Shown: piece after piece, positions 7,941 through 17,311 of the stretch | Layout of the letters: each line of letters opens with the position of its first letter | Numbering within the stretch: the stretch's first letter is position 1 | Assembly (NCBI GenBank): GCA_030053935.1 | Contig: JASGCU010000016.1 | Coordinates: forward strand, 1-35,582 | Source of the DNA: Chitinophagaceae bacterium | Lineage (GTDB): Bacteria > Bacteroidota > Bacteroidia > Cytophagales > JASGCU01 | Length of the DNA stretch: 35,582 nt | Direction: 5' to 3' | Program-made: the position numbers and the translations under genes | Notes under the pieces: generated by a model | The model's database searches: none | What the model was told of the DNA's origin: nothing | The model's input: the letters and a program-made list of their open reading frames with translations, nothing else

Positions 7941-8689
7941 TAATGTAAAGGGAATGAATATTCTACATCCATAAGGCACAATCCATGAGCGGGAACATTT
8001 CGAGAAGCGTTTTTTCTATCTCTTTTTTCTATAATGTTATAAAATTGAGAGAGTGGTATTTTTTTTAGTCCCACATCTAAAAGAGTTCCTACTATACATC
8101 TTACCATACCTCGCAAAAATCTATTTGCTTTTATATGAAAAAATGTTTTCTCACCTTCTCCTTGCTCCCATTTTACTTCGTAAATAATACATTCAAAATG
8201 TTCTACATTGGTATGTTCTTTGGAAAAGCATTTATAGTCATTCCATGTAAAAAAAAATTGCACTGCCTTGTTCATCAGATGTATATCTGGTATTGCTCTT
8301 ATATAATAACTTGTGTTATTCAAAAAAGGATTTTTAGAATGATGTATACAATATTTATAGGTACGAGAAAGGGCATTGAATCTTGCATGAAACTTTGGTT
8401 CTACGGGTATTATTGCATTCACAGAAATGTCCTTAGGAAGAAGCATATTTATTTTATGCAGAAGATATTGTGGTTCTATTTTTAAGTCATCAATATCTAT
8501 ATGTGCTACTTGGCATAAAGCATTTACTCCGGCATCAGTTCGGCTACTTCCTATACATTCTATTTCTTTTCCGTATAATTTTTTTAATACTTCTTCTATA
8601 AGATTTTGAACTGTTTGTGTAGTATTGTATTGCTTTTGCCAACCGCTGTACTGTTTACCGAGATAAGATATTTTTAGAAAATACCGCAT
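7937..8689 (-). CDS. truA: tRNA pseudouridine(38-40) synthase TruA
   Basis: This 250-residue protein is the enzyme that isomerises uridine to pseudouridine at positions 38-40 of the tRNA anticodon arm. The N-terminus MRYFLKISYLGKQYSGWQKQ is typical. The catalytic aspartate is D52 in SSRTDAGVNAL. The C-terminal half has the family motif FLRGMVRCIVGTLLDVG near 190. Its length matches the family. It is convergent with the SLBB gene and the two stop codons overlap by four bases (7937-7940). phoH lies upstream on the same strand with a 36-base gap, so the two may be co-transcribed. Confidence 0.96.
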   Translation of the reverse strand: MRYFLKISYLGKQYSGWQKQYNTTQTVQNLIEEVLKKLYGKEIECIGSSRTDAGVNALCQVAHIDIDDLKIEPQYLLHKINMLLPKDISVNAIIPVEPKFHARFNALSRTYKYCIHHSKNPFLNNTSYYIRAIPDIHLMNKAVQFFFTWNDYKCFSKEHTNVEHFECIIYEVKWEQGEGEKTFFHIKANRFLRGMVRCIVGTLLDVGLKKIPLSQFYNIIEKRDRKNASRNVPAHGLCLMDVEYSFPLHY

Positions 8690-8725
8690 AGATAGAGAAG
8701 CAATAAAAGTGAATGATCAAAGTAT

Positions 8726-9685
8726 TCATTGAGATGGGTTTACGTTTATACTGTCTTTTTGATAAGCAACAATAATATCTTTTACAAGGGGGTGTCGCAG
8801 AACGTCCCGTTCATCTAATTTTACAAATCCAATTTTTGTATTATCTTTCAGAATACGTAGTGCTTCTAATAATCCCGATTTTTGTTTATGTGGAAGGTCT
8901 ATTTGTGAAGTATCTCCTGTAACAATAATTTTAGAGTTTATACCCATTCGTGTAAGGAACATTTTTATTTGCATTTGAGTGGTATTTTGGGCTTCGTCTA
9001 AAAGTATAAAAGCATTATTCAGTGTTCTTCCTCTCATATAGGCAAGAGGAGCTATTTCAATAATATTATTCTCTTGATAAAACTTTAATTTTTCTATGGG
9101 GAGCATATCTTGTAGAGCATCGTAAATTGGCTTGAGGTAAGGGTCTATTTTTTCTTTCATATCACCGGGTAAAAAACCTAAGTTTTCACCAGCTTCTACC
9201 GCAGGTCTGGTAATAATAATTTTTCGGACCTCGTTATTTTTTAAAGATTGGAGGGCAAGTGCTACAGAAATATATGTTTTACCACATCCCGCTGGACCAA
9301 TAGCAAAAACCAAGTCATTTTTTTTACTTTTTTCTACTAGTTCTATTTGATGTGGAGTACGAGGAATTATTTTAGATCCTTTATTACCGTATAATAAAAC
9401 AAATTCTTCTTTTTTTTCATGAAGGTCCCCTGGTTTTTTTATAATAGTATCTATATCTTGTTCTGTAACAATACCATAAGTATTATAATGCTGTATAAGT
9501 GCATTTATGATTTCATTTACTTTGGATATTTCCAAATACTCCCCTTTTATAAAAATTTCATTTCCTCTAGATATAATTTTAGTTTTTGGAAAAGATTCCA
9601 CTAAGGTGCTTATATTTTTATTTTCCGCACCTAAAAAATGCACCAAAGAAATATTATCTTCTAATGTTATAACTTTTTCTAACAA
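8726..9685 (-). CDS. phoH: PhoH family P-loop ATPase
   Basis: This 319-residue cytoplasmic protein belongs to the PhoH (YbeZ/PhoL-like) ATPase family, linked to RNA and ribosome metabolism. An N-terminal small domain (about 1-75, KH-like in the family) precedes the ATPase core. Walker A is GPAGCGKT at 130-137, and Walker B with a DEAQ box is FILLDEAQNTT (about 226-236). The sensor-like segment IIVTGDTSQIDLP and the C-terminal LDERDVLRHPLVKDII are characteristic. Its length is normal. The usual neighbour, the rRNA endonuclease YbeY, is not in the window. It appears to be transcribed with truA downstream. Confidence 0.95.
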   Translation of the reverse strand: MLEKVITLEDNISLVHFLGAENKNISTLVESFPKTKIISRGNEIFIKGEYLEISKVNEIINALIQHYNTYGIVTEQDIDTIIKKPGDLHEKKEEFVLLYGNKGSKIIPRTPHQIELVEKSKKNDLVFAIGPAGCGKTYISVALALQSLKNNEVRKIIITRPAVEAGENLGFLPGDMKEKIDPYLKPIYDALQDMLPIEKLKFYQENNIIEIAPLAYMRGRTLNNAFILLDEAQNTTQMQIKMFLTRMGINSKIIVTGDTSQIDLPHKQKSGLLEALRILKDNTKIGFVKLDERDVLRHPLVKDIIVAYQKDSINVNPSQ

Positions 9686-9852
9686 TTTTTTTGTTTTTTA
9701 AAGAAAAAATACTTTAAATACTAATACTGTAAATATATAAAATATTGATAAAAAGTAACTATTTAGCTACTCTTTTTCTTTGATAATCAAATACTGAGTA
9801 TCTTAAAAATGAATATTTTTCCATAATAGTTACTATTTTTTTATTTTTTTTA

Positions 9853-9906
9853 CCACAGAGGTACGAAAGGTATCAAAGGTCTTTCATTCTTATCATTCCT
9901 TTGTGG
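9853..9906. repeat. Imperfect inverted repeat, CCACAGAGG / CCTTTGTGG
   Basis: CCACAGAGG at 9853-9861 pairs with CCTTTGTGG at 9898-9906 (8 of 9), with a spacer containing further AAAGG/CTTT words. Sequences of the style 'accacagaggcacaaagg' are common scattered intergenic repeats in Bacteroidota and other bacteria (general knowledge). This looks like one decayed copy. Confidence 0.4.
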
Positions 9907-9954
9907 GTCATATATTTTTTTATTTTCTGTAACTATTGATATGTAAATATATAA

Positions 9955-9984
9955 CAAAAAAGGACTCCATTGCTGGAGTCCCCT
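9955..9984 (-). terminator. Rho-independent terminator of the susC-susD-lipoprotein operon
   Basis: GGACTCCA (9962-9969) and TGGAGTCC (9974-9981) form a perfect 8-bp stem with a four-base loop. Read on the minus strand it is followed by a run of six T (9956-9961). It starts about 38 bases after the stop codon at 10020, in the right place to end the operon. On the plus strand CCTTTTATTTT follows, so it might also act weakly in the other direction. Confidence 0.85.
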
Positions 9985-10019
9985 TTTATTTTCAAATACA
10001 AAATGTATACTCTTATATA

Positions 10020-11708
10020 TTACCTCATCGTTATTTGAAGTGGCACAGTCGTATTCAAACTTGTGTTCCCTGTACTATTCACAAAATAGAAATATAAATC
10101 AATATCTCCATTTGCTGTGAAAGGTATATACTGAGCAGAATTAGAAGCTGCAAAAGATCCCGAAGCTACAGATTCAAAATCATCTGCTGAAGTATCAAAT
10201 CCTCCACCTGTTTTTTGCACTGGAGCTAGTCCACCACGTTCAACAGCTATATAATAAATAGTTCCACTTGTAGAACTTTTAATGATAGCACCTACGTTTG
10301 TTCCCGTAGTATCCGCTTTTCCTGTGATATAGAGTTGATCCCCGTAGTCATAAGTAGCACCTACCGATACTATAGGAGTATTAGGAGTTGCTAAATCGCA
10401 TGTGAGCCATGATGTATTTACTATACTAGTACTTCCATTAGGGAATAAAAAATTATTTCCCGCAAGGTCTTTTATACCTTTTACTGTAATAGTAAGTTGT
10501 CCATGAGTAGCAGAAGGTGCTTCGCTATCTTTAAATCTATATGCATAACTAATAGTCAGTTTATCTGAAGAGAGAGTAAAGGATTGGAAACCAAGTGTAT
10601 CCAAATTTTGTCCTCTTACATCAATAGATGCACCCGAAATATCTACTGCCTCATTAAACGTAGCACTTATTACAGTAGATTGTCCTTTTCCTATACGTGT
10701 AGGAGAAGTGCCTGTTGCAAAAGTAGTGCGCATAATAGGTGCAGTATTATCCACTGCTATATCAAATGTTGTACTGTTCTGTGTTAAATTAGTTCCTGAT
10801 ATAGATGCTTGTGCCCCTGAAACTGCCAATTGCACTGGTCCTGTATAATCTGAAGGAGCTGTGTATAAAGCATAAAATTTATTTTTAGTGGTCTTATACT
10901 TTGTCACCGTACCTAATGTTCCTGTGGTAGAGATGGTGTTTGTTCCCGCTGCTACAATAGATAGAACCGCAGTAGGAGTATTTGTAATCTCATCAGCATC
11001 ATAAGTAAGAAATATACTATCAACTCCAGCGCCTTTCAGAGGTACTGATTTTTTTCTGGTTATAGTAACAGCAGGTTTATAGTCATTTACATCCAAAAGA
11101 CAGTAATTTAACCTTTGTGCGGGATAAAATACATCGCTTGCCTGTAATCCGGGTGCAACTAATTCATCAGCGGTTATCTTCGTACCATTTGAAAGAGTCA
11201 GATCTGTAAGAATAATTATTCCCACTTCTCCGTATGTATCCGCCAAGGTTTTTTGACCCGCTGTTGTTTTTGGGTCAACGCCTATTTTTGATAATATAGT
11301 AGAAAGAGGTATACTTACGGTTATCTTTTTAAACTTTTCTCCATCTGTGGAATTGCTAAAATCACTTGCTTGTTTTGTTATTCCTAGAGGAACCTTTGTA
11401 GTAACTTTTCCTTCTTTTTTGTTTACAAAACATTCTATACTTCCTAAAGTACTTTGATCCTCTGCTAAAAAAACAGCGTCAAATTCAAATACTTCTGTTC
11501 CTGTTACAGAATTGTAATAAAAAGCATCTCCTCCTCCACAAGCGTAAGTACCATTAAAATAGATTTCGTCTAACTGGGTGCCACGGAGTGATAAAAAAGT
11601 TCCTTTTTTTACTTGTTCTGATAATAGAGGATCTAAATCGGGGTCTGCACAAGAGAGTACTAATGCAAATCCTATTATTAAAAATAAGTTATATATTTTA
11701 TTTTTCAT
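10020..11708 (-). CDS. Surface lipoprotein of the SusCD operon, with Ig-like domain
   Basis: This 562-residue lipoprotein has a signal peptide with lipobox ending LVLSC (C20), followed by acidic residues (ADPDLD). In Bacteroidota such a lipoprotein export signal is compatible with surface display. The central part contains a bacterial Ig-like segment beginning DNTAPIMRTTFATGTSPTR, with FNEAVDISGASIDV and a hydrophobic beta pattern, similar to domains found in extracellular adhesins and glycan-binding proteins. The C-terminal 130 residues are beta-rich and end in a domain with no name I can give. It follows susD by 24 bases and is the last gene before the terminator, so it takes the position of SusE/F-type accessory binding proteins. 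The ligand is unknown, and no glycosidase or peptidase accompanies it directly. Confidence 0.7.
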   Translation of the reverse strand: MKNKIYNLFLIIGFALVLSCADPDLDPLLSEQVKKGTFLSLRGTQLDEIYFNGTYACGGGDAFYYNSVTGTEVFEFDAVFLAEDQSTLGSIECFVNKKEGKVTTKVPLGITKQASDFSNSTDGEKFKKITVSIPLSTILSKIGVDPKTTAGQKTLADTYGEVGIIILTDLTLSNGTKITADELVAPGLQASDVFYPAQRLNYCLLDVNDYKPAVTITRKKSVPLKGAGVDSIFLTYDADEITNTPTAVLSIVAAGTNTISTTGTLGTVTKYKTTKNKFYALYTAPSDYTGPVQLAVSGAQASISGTNLTQNSTTFDIAVDNTAPIMRTTFATGTSPTRIGKGQSTVISATFNEAVDISGASIDVRGQNLDTLGFQSFTLSSDKLTISYAYRFKDSEAPSATHGQLTITVKGIKDLAGNNFLFPNGSTSIVNTSWLTCDLATPNTPIVSVGATYDYGDQLYITGKADTTGTNVGAIIKSSTSGTIYYIAVERGGLAPVQKTGGGFDTSADDFESVASGSFAASNSAQYIPFTANGDIDLYFYFVNSTGNTSLNTTVPLQITMR

Positions 11709-11732
11709 GTTTCTATATATTTAAAATTTTAT

Positions 11733-13427
11733 TTATTTAAATGTTCCTGATGGCCAGTTATCCCAAAAAACAGGTGTTTCTACTTCATTTGATTTTTGCT
11801 TTGCTGTATTATTATTGGTAACATAATCTTGAGGATAATACAGTGTGCGTAAAAACAAGTTTCCTACTCCTCTTACTGTAGAAATGGTTGGTTCCATATA
11901 GACCTGGAGAGTAGGTATTCTTCTGTATAAGTTGTATGCTTCTATACCGTTTCCAAAAAGAGCATAGTAATACTGTTCTGCTATGGTAAGTAATTTTCCA
12001 TCTGCATTCGCAACATCATACTCTTTTGTTACTATCTCTATATAATCAATGGTAGATGGCTCTAAACCGGCAGTAAGCCCTTGTCCTTTGGAAACAGAAA
12101 AGTTTCTTACCTGTGTTATGGATTTATTAATTCCATCTAAGAGTGCTGCCTTAGCATTTGCTGCCTGTCCTAATTTTGCAAAAGCTTCTGCTTTTATAAA
12201 GTCAGTATAGAACGACATAAATATAGGGCTAATTCCTGCACCATTTGCTCCTTGTCCTCTCTGAGTTACTACTTGGTAGCTCGTATTAGAAACAGGATTG
12301 AGATCAGGTCTTCCCCCGTATGGATAAGGTCCTACACAAGTAATAGCTCTCGAATCAGGGTTTGTTCCCGAAGCGTCCGCATGGTCACGTCCATAAAATC
12401 CAGGGTCAAAGGTGCAAAATGCTGTACCAAATCCTTGTTCTATGTAGTGGTCTAAAGCTGCTTCTGCACATCCTACTGATTTTGGATCATCTTTTTTTGC
12501 TTGGGCTATACTTCCTACTTGTCGGTAGAAATAATACCTCCAACGAGGATCTTGTACTCCTTTACTGTAATACATTCTATACATAAATCCATTATTAATA
12601 TACCCTCCTGCAGTTCCTGCATTGGGATCATAATAAGTATTATATACAGGATGTCTCGAATCAGGCACTGTGGATGTTCCCCACTTATAGGTAAAGTTTT
12701 CAGCTTCTGTGTCTATGAGATTAGCAGCCAGGAGTGGAGTAGCTTTTGCTATGGCACCCGCTGGGTCTGTTAATGCAAGATTCATATATACTTTGAGTTC
12801 TAAAGTATTTGCAAGTGCAGTCCAGTTTGCTCTACTTCCTGCATAAAAAATATCCTTTGCAGGTGCGATTACTGCTTCTGTTTTTGCTAACTCTTCTTTT
12901 GCCTCCGTTAGAAGTTTCAGTGCGTATGTATAAGCATCTTTTCCCGTAGAAGCAGGGGGATTAAATGTAGTAGGATCTAAGGCACCACTTTCTTCAGTAG
13001 GTATATCTCCAAAAACATCTACTAAGGTAAGATATACGTATGCAGACAAAATCTTTGCTATTGCTGCATGTGTGCTTCTTCCTAACTTCGTTTTCCCATC
13101 TTCAGAAATACTTTTTAGTAAAAGTTTTGCATTTATAAGTACATCTTGGTATCCATAATTCCACATATCGTTTTGATCCGCTGCAGGATATGATGTGTTA
13201 TAGGTAAACCCTGCTATCATAGCCCTATGTCTTACTAATCTGGATGTAGTACCGCTCACTTCCTCAAAAAAATCTGCAAAGCTTGTTTGTACTGCATTCA
13301 AGATAAGATCAGGATCCGCTAAGGCTTCTGATATATTATTGGGGTCTGTCAAATTTTCTTCAAAAGTTTGGCATGAAAAAACGCTCATGATAACTATTAT
13401 TCCAAAAACTACAATTTTATTTTTCAT
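11733..13427 (-). CDS. SusD/RagB family nutrient-binding outer-membrane lipoprotein
   Basis: This 564-residue lipoprotein has lipobox SVFSC (C19) and belongs to the SusD/RagB family. These proteins sit on the outer membrane as the lid of a SusC transporter. The N-terminus FEENLTDPNNISEALADPDLILNAV, the helix-rich (TPR-like) composition, and segments such as AKILSAYVYLTLVDVFGDIP and SRANWTALANTLELKVYMNLA are typical, closest to the SusD-like subfamily often annotated SusD_2 or RagB. It starts 27 bases after the susC stop and is followed by the third lipoprotein, forming one transcription unit. The substrate could be a glycan, peptide or siderophore-like ligand. Nothing in the operon settles which. 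Confidence 0.93.
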   Translation of the reverse strand: MKNKIVVFGIIVIMSVFSCQTFEENLTDPNNISEALADPDLILNAVQTSFADFFEEVSGTTSRLVRHRAMIAGFTYNTSYPAADQNDMWNYGYQDVLINAKLLLKSISEDGKTKLGRSTHAAIAKILSAYVYLTLVDVFGDIPTEESGALDPTTFNPPASTGKDAYTYALKLLTEAKEELAKTEAVIAPAKDIFYAGSRANWTALANTLELKVYMNLALTDPAGAIAKATPLLAANLIDTEAENFTYKWGTSTVPDSRHPVYNTYYDPNAGTAGGYINNGFMYRMYYSKGVQDPRWRYYFYRQVGSIAQAKKDDPKSVGCAEAALDHYIEQGFGTAFCTFDPGFYGRDHADASGTNPDSRAITCVGPYPYGGRPDLNPVSNTSYQVVTQRGQGANGAGISPIFMSFYTDFIKAEAFAKLGQAANAKAALLDGINKSITQVRNFSVSKGQGLTAGLEPSTIDYIEIVTKEYDVANADGKLLTIAEQYYYALFGNGIEAYNLYRRIPTLQVYMEPTISTVRGVGNLFLRTLYYPQDYVTNNNTAKQKSNEVETPVFWDNWPSGTFK

Positions 13428-13454
13428 TATTTTTCTCTTAAGTTTAATTGTAAA

Positions 13455-16400
13455 TTAAAAAGTAAGTTTTACGTTAAATCCATATCTGCGAGCAGAAGGA
13501 CCTCCGATATAGTCAAATCCTGCACCGTTACGTGTTCCAAAAGCTGTTCGGTTAAAATCAGCAGCAGAATAGAGGGGAGCATTTATAGCACGGAACCAAA
13601 GGTTATTACCTGTTAATGCTATGCTTAGTCCTTTGAGTTTTATTTTTTCTAACACATTTTTAGGTAATGAGTAAGCAAGCGATATCTCACGGAAGTAGAT
13701 GCGAGATGCGTCATATATTCCTACGTCGCTTATGCCATCCCCATGTCCTATAATAGTATTTCCAAAATATACTCCTGCAGTAGTAAGAGGGAGATTGTTG
13801 GGGGTATATCCTGTAACAACTCCTTCTGCATTTCTCACTTCTCTTACACCTGGTAAGATGAGAGGTAGGGAAGTATCGAACTCTTCCAAGTCCTTAGCAA
13901 CTCCTCTCGCAATTGGAGTTGCCGCAGAATAAGAAAATACTTGTCCACCATGGGTATAATCCCATTGCATATTAAGAGATATTCCTTTCCAACTGAGAGT
14001 AGTGATGAAAGCACTTATCCAATCAGCATTCGGGTTGGCTATAATACCTATATCAGATGCTGCTGCATAGTTACCATCTTCTCCTATAATTCTTTGTCCG
14101 TCGGGAGATTTTCTTATATATTTTCCTTTTATGATATTCAATTGTTCACCTTCTATGGCAAAATTTCCCAAATCGGTATACCCATTTATAGGTATCTCTT
14201 TAGATCCTTCTGGTAAGTCAGTTACTTTAGATACATTCTTGGTCCAGTTTACTTTAATATTCCAGTCCCATCCATTGAGTGAACGAAGGGGGTTTATATC
14301 AAAACTGATTTCATAACCACTGTTATTCAAATTTCCTGCATTGATATAACTTTCTGTATATCCTGTAGACGGATCTAAAGGACGGAGGATTATTTGGTCT
14401 TTAGAAACTCTGTTATACCAGGTAAAGTCTAGTTTTAAAAGATTCTTAAGGAGTGTGATCTCTGTTCCTACTTCAAACTCTGTGAGTAATTCGGGCTTCA
14501 GATTCGGATTTGCTAATCTATTAGGGTATTTATTGGTAACATAGTTATAAGCATCTGCTCCAACAAATCTTTGAGAATTGAGCGATATGTATGGTCGGGT
14601 GTTATAAGGATCGGGATAGTTCGCAGAAGAACCGTAGGATACTCTGAGTTTCCAATAATCCAATACACTTGGTAGGAGATTAGGAAAAGCGGCAGTAGGT
14701 AGAAAAGATACACTCACACCTGGGTAAAGAAGAGATTGGTAGTCTTTTTCTACCGTAGAGCCCCAGTCATTTCTTACTGAGAGATCTAAGTACACAAAGT
14801 TTTTAAACCCTAAACTCACGTTTGAATATATACCTGCCCATGCTCGTGTTTCTAATCTATTAAGGTTATATCCTCTCCAATCCTTTGGAAGAGTAGAAGT
14901 GAAGTTTCTATGTTCCAACAGACCAAACACTACTTGTCCTAAACTTTCTAATCCTATTTGTTCGTATGTGTCTTGTCTGAAATTACCTCCAAGAACAGCA
15001 CTGAGATCAAAATTTGATCCTAGTTTTTGTTGAAACGAAAGGATAAGAGAATGATCCCATATAGTATTATTTCCTGTTGTTGTTCTATATTGTCCAGGTA
15101 AAACCTCTGTAGCATACCCTACACCTCCTTTATTTACATAATTAAAGGTTTTTTCAGAATAGGTATCTAATCCTAAACGGTAAGTGATTTTGAGAGCATC
15201 TATTATTTGATAATTAACGTTCATCTGAGAGATAAATCTATCTGTTTTTGATCCTTGCCGTGCATATTCTCTTATCCAATAAGGATTAGTGATAGAGTTG
15301 TTATTCCTATAGTACACATTCGCATGGGTTATAGGATGTTCCCAAGGCCAGTTAGTCAAATCAATGTTTCTAGGGGTATACAGAAGATTCGCCCAAATAG
15401 AAGGACCTCCAACAGAGTTAGATCCTTGTCCTGCTGCTGCGGGAGGGGTTTCTTGTTCCGTTCTTGAAAAGTTAAATGATGCTCCCATAGAGAGTTTATC
15501 TGTCAATTTAGCATTTCCTCCAAAAGAGAAGTTATCACGAGAAAGAGTATTGTATTTTATGAATCCTTCTTCTCCAAGATGACTATAACTGAGTGATATG
15601 TTTCCAAATTCATTTCTCGCAGAAAGAGATAAGGAAGTAGTAGCAGAATACCCTTGTTGAAAGAAATCGTTCACGTTATCAGGCGCAGCAGTAGGAATAT
15701 ATCCTGTTGCTTGTGCAAATTCTGGTCTCTCCGGAAAAACATTTCTCCATTCGTAATATGGATGTCTATCAGTAGGTTTTGGTTTCCCGTCAAATAGAGA
15801 TCCCCAGTTACTAAAGAACTCACCGTATGTGCCATCGAATCCATTTGCCCATTTATTTTGGAATTGAGGCAGTATAGCTTCATTTACATAGTATGATTGG
15901 CTAACAGATCCTTCAAATCTTGGTGCATTTTTTGCTGATGGTCCCCCTGTTTTGGTAGTAATAAGAATAACTCCATTTCTTCCTTGAGATCCATACAGTG
16001 TGGTAGCCGCAAGTCCTCTTAATACACTCATAGAAGCAATATTATTAGGATCTATATCAAGATAGCGAGTAGGTGCTACTTGTCCATCTCTAAAGTCCTG
16101 ATTGCTATCATTAGTAGAAGTATTAATAGGTACTCCATCTACTATCCATAGTGGTTGTGTATTACCTGTTATAGAACTATTTCCACGTATATTAATTCTT
16201 GATCCTGATCCTGCTATACCGGAAGAGTTAAGAATTTGAATACCTGGGGTTCGTCCTTGTAATGCACGTCCTATATCTGTCTCTGGTTTATTATTCAGAG
16301 TAGCCGAAGAGATTGTTGTTTGTGCAAATCCAAGTGTTTTCGCTTCTCTAGAAATACCTTGAGCAGATACTATAACTGCATTTGCATCCAGTTGTTTTAT

Positions 16401-16706
16401 ATCGGCTTTCAAAGCTACATCCATGTCTACCTCTATTGCTCCTTCTTCCACAAGAGTCTCTTGAGGAGTTAAACCAATAAAAGAGAAAACTAATACTCCC
16501 CCTTCTTTTGGAATGGTTAGCTTATAATTGCCATCAATATCCGTGATGGTACCGGTTGTGGTACCTTTTAATACCACATTCACCCCAGGCAGACCTGATC
16601 CATCTTCATGAGATGTAACTTTTCCGGAAATAACCCGGTCTTGTGCATATACTTGATTTACAAATAAGCACATTAACAAAAAACTACTGAGTAATATATA
16701 TCTCAT
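13455..16706 (-). CDS. SusC/RagA family TonB-dependent outer-membrane transporter
   Basis: This 1083-residue outer-membrane protein has a signal peptide (MRYILLSSFLLMCLFVNQVYAQ) and a carboxypeptidase-regulatory-like domain at about 24-100 (ISGKVTSHEDGSGLPGVNVV). A TonB plug domain follows at about 115-255, including TDIGRALQGRTPGIQI and the SusC signature region NPNNIASMSVLRGLAATTLYGS. A roughly 22-strand barrel ends in the aromatic C-terminus NVKLTF. This is the energy-dependent importer partner of the SusD protein encoded next. The length is normal for the family. A 16-bp tandem repeat lies just upstream, and one copy of the 96-bp element lies about 370 bases upstream. A possible -7 element (TAATTTTG on the minus strand, 16828-16835) has no clear -33 partner. 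Confidence 0.96.
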   Translation of the reverse strand: MRYILLSSFLLMCLFVNQVYAQDRVISGKVTSHEDGSGLPGVNVVLKGTTTGTITDIDGNYKLTIPKEGGVLVFSFIGLTPQETLVEEGAIEVDMDVALKADIKQLDANAVIVSAQGISREAKTLGFAQTTISSATLNNKPETDIGRALQGRTPGIQILNSSGIAGSGSRINIRGNSSITGNTQPLWIVDGVPINTSTNDSNQDFRDGQVAPTRYLDIDPNNIASMSVLRGLAATTLYGSQGRNGVILITTKTGGPSAKNAPRFEGSVSQSYYVNEAILPQFQNKWANGFDGTYGEFFSNWGSLFDGKPKPTDRHPYYEWRNVFPERPEFAQATGYIPTAAPDNVNDFFQQGYSATTSLSLSARNEFGNISLSYSHLGEEGFIKYNTLSRDNFSFGGNAKLTDKLSMGASFNFSRTEQETPPAAAGQGSNSVGGPSIWANLLYTPRNIDLTNWPWEHPITHANVYYRNNNSITNPYWIREYARQGSKTDRFISQMNVNYQIIDALKITYRLGLDTYSEKTFNYVNKGGVGYATEVLPGQYRTTTGNNTIWDHSLILSFQQKLGSNFDLSAVLGGNFRQDTYEQIGLESLGQVVFGLLEHRNFTSTLPKDWRGYNLNRLETRAWAGIYSNVSLGFKNFVYLDLSVRNDWGSTVEKDYQSLLYPGVSVSFLPTAAFPNLLPSVLDYWKLRVSYGSSANYPDPYNTRPYISLNSQRFVGADAYNYVTNKYPNRLANPNLKPELLTEFEVGTEITLLKNLLKLDFTWYNRVSKDQIILRPLDPSTGYTESYINAGNLNNSGYEISFDINPLRSLNGWDWNIKVNWTKNVSKVTDLPEGSKEIPINGYTDLGNFAIEGEQLNIIKGKYIRKSPDGQRIIGEDGNYAAASDIGIIANPNADWISAFITTLSWKGISLNMQWDYTHGGQVFSYSAATPIARGVAKDLEEFDTSLPLILPGVREVRNAEGVVTGYTPNNLPLTTAGVYFGNTIIGHGDGISDVGIYDASRIYFREISLAYSLPKNVLEKIKLKGLSIALTGNNLWFRAINAPLYSAADFNRTAFGTRNGAGFDYIGGPSARRYGFNVKLTF

Positions 16707-16724
16707 TGTTTACTTTGTGTTAAA

Positions 16725-16756
16725 TTAATAAATAAATAAATTAATAAATAAATAAA
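16725..16756. repeat. Perfect 16-bp tandem repeat (two copies) before susC
   Basis: TTAATAAATAAATAAA occurs twice back to back at 16725-16740 and 16741-16756, 19 bases upstream of the susC start. It consists of a smaller AAAT unit. Such runs are prone to slippage and lie in the 5' leader, where length changes could alter translation or promoter spacing. Confidence 0.85.
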
Positions 16757-17077
16757 ATGTAATAAATCACTACAAAAAATTAATAACTACTTAATTATAC
16801 TAAATTAAAATAAAATATTCTAAAACGCAAAATTATTTTTTTTTATATACTTTCACTATAACCATTATAAAATCATTCAAAAAACGAAAATTAAACACGT
16901 TTTCTTGTTGTTTTTATATTTTTTATAAAGAAACAAAAATAATAATACTTAAAAATGCAACTTTTCTAATATTAAGGTGTCTTTATGAGTTTTGATAACG
17001 TAAATCTATAAAAAGTATCGTATTTAATCTATAGCTTTAAAATGTTCACCTCTGTGTTTCAGCAAAGTGATATTAAG

Positions 17078-17173
17078 ATGGGTTCTAAAAATTGATTTAT
17101 TCAAAAAAAAGTGTTGGTAACTATTGGTTTGTAAGGGATACAGTTTTTATGATTTGAATTTTTAAAACCCCTC
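17078..17173. mobile_element. 96-bp MITE-like element, copy A (5-bp duplication TTAAG)
   Basis: This element starts ATGGGTTCTAAAAATTGA and ends GAATTTTTAAAACCCCTC, giving imperfect terminal inverted repeats of about 16 bases. It is flanked by TTAAG on both sides (17073-17077 and 17174-17178), the expected sign of transposition. It is 96 bp long, like copies B and C, and differs from them at about ten positions, so it is the most diverged of the three. It encodes no protein and must depend on a transposase elsewhere. Confidence 0.8.
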
Positions 17174-17311
17174 TTAAGTTCTTTGGTTTTGAATAATACT
17201 TTTTTATCAAAGCCCATTGCAGCAAGGATAGGATAATCGCATATCCTTGGTATTTTGTTTATTCTGTCTGAAAGGTAGGGACTGTATTTTTCATTAATTT
17301 TTTTTATTTGG

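Larger units (their letters stand above)
9702..10019. other. Intergenic region with inverted-repeat remnants and terminator
   Basis: About 320 AT-rich bases lie between phoH and the SusCD-operon lipoprotein, both on the minus strand. It holds the operon terminator (9955-9984) and a short imperfect inverted repeat (9853-9906). The word GTAACTATT appears twice (9755, 9929) and once inverted (AATAGTTAC, 9825). The copy at 9929-9940 matches 12 bases inside two of the 96-bp miniature elements described below, so some of this region may be decayed element sequence. No gene was recognised. Confidence 0.4.
16707..17311. other. Intergenic region upstream of susC, with tandem repeat and miniature element
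   Basis: About 600 bases of AT-rich DNA lie between susC and the M16 peptidase, both on the minus strand. It contains the 16-bp tandem repeat (16725-16756), a weak candidate promoter element (16828-16835) and one 96-bp miniature element (17078-17173). The segment between the element and the peptidase stop codon shows no recognisable gene. Confidence 0.5.

Noticed and set aside
8135-8485. Plus-strand open frame of 116 codons
   Set aside because: Antisense to truA, whose catalytic motif and length are normal.
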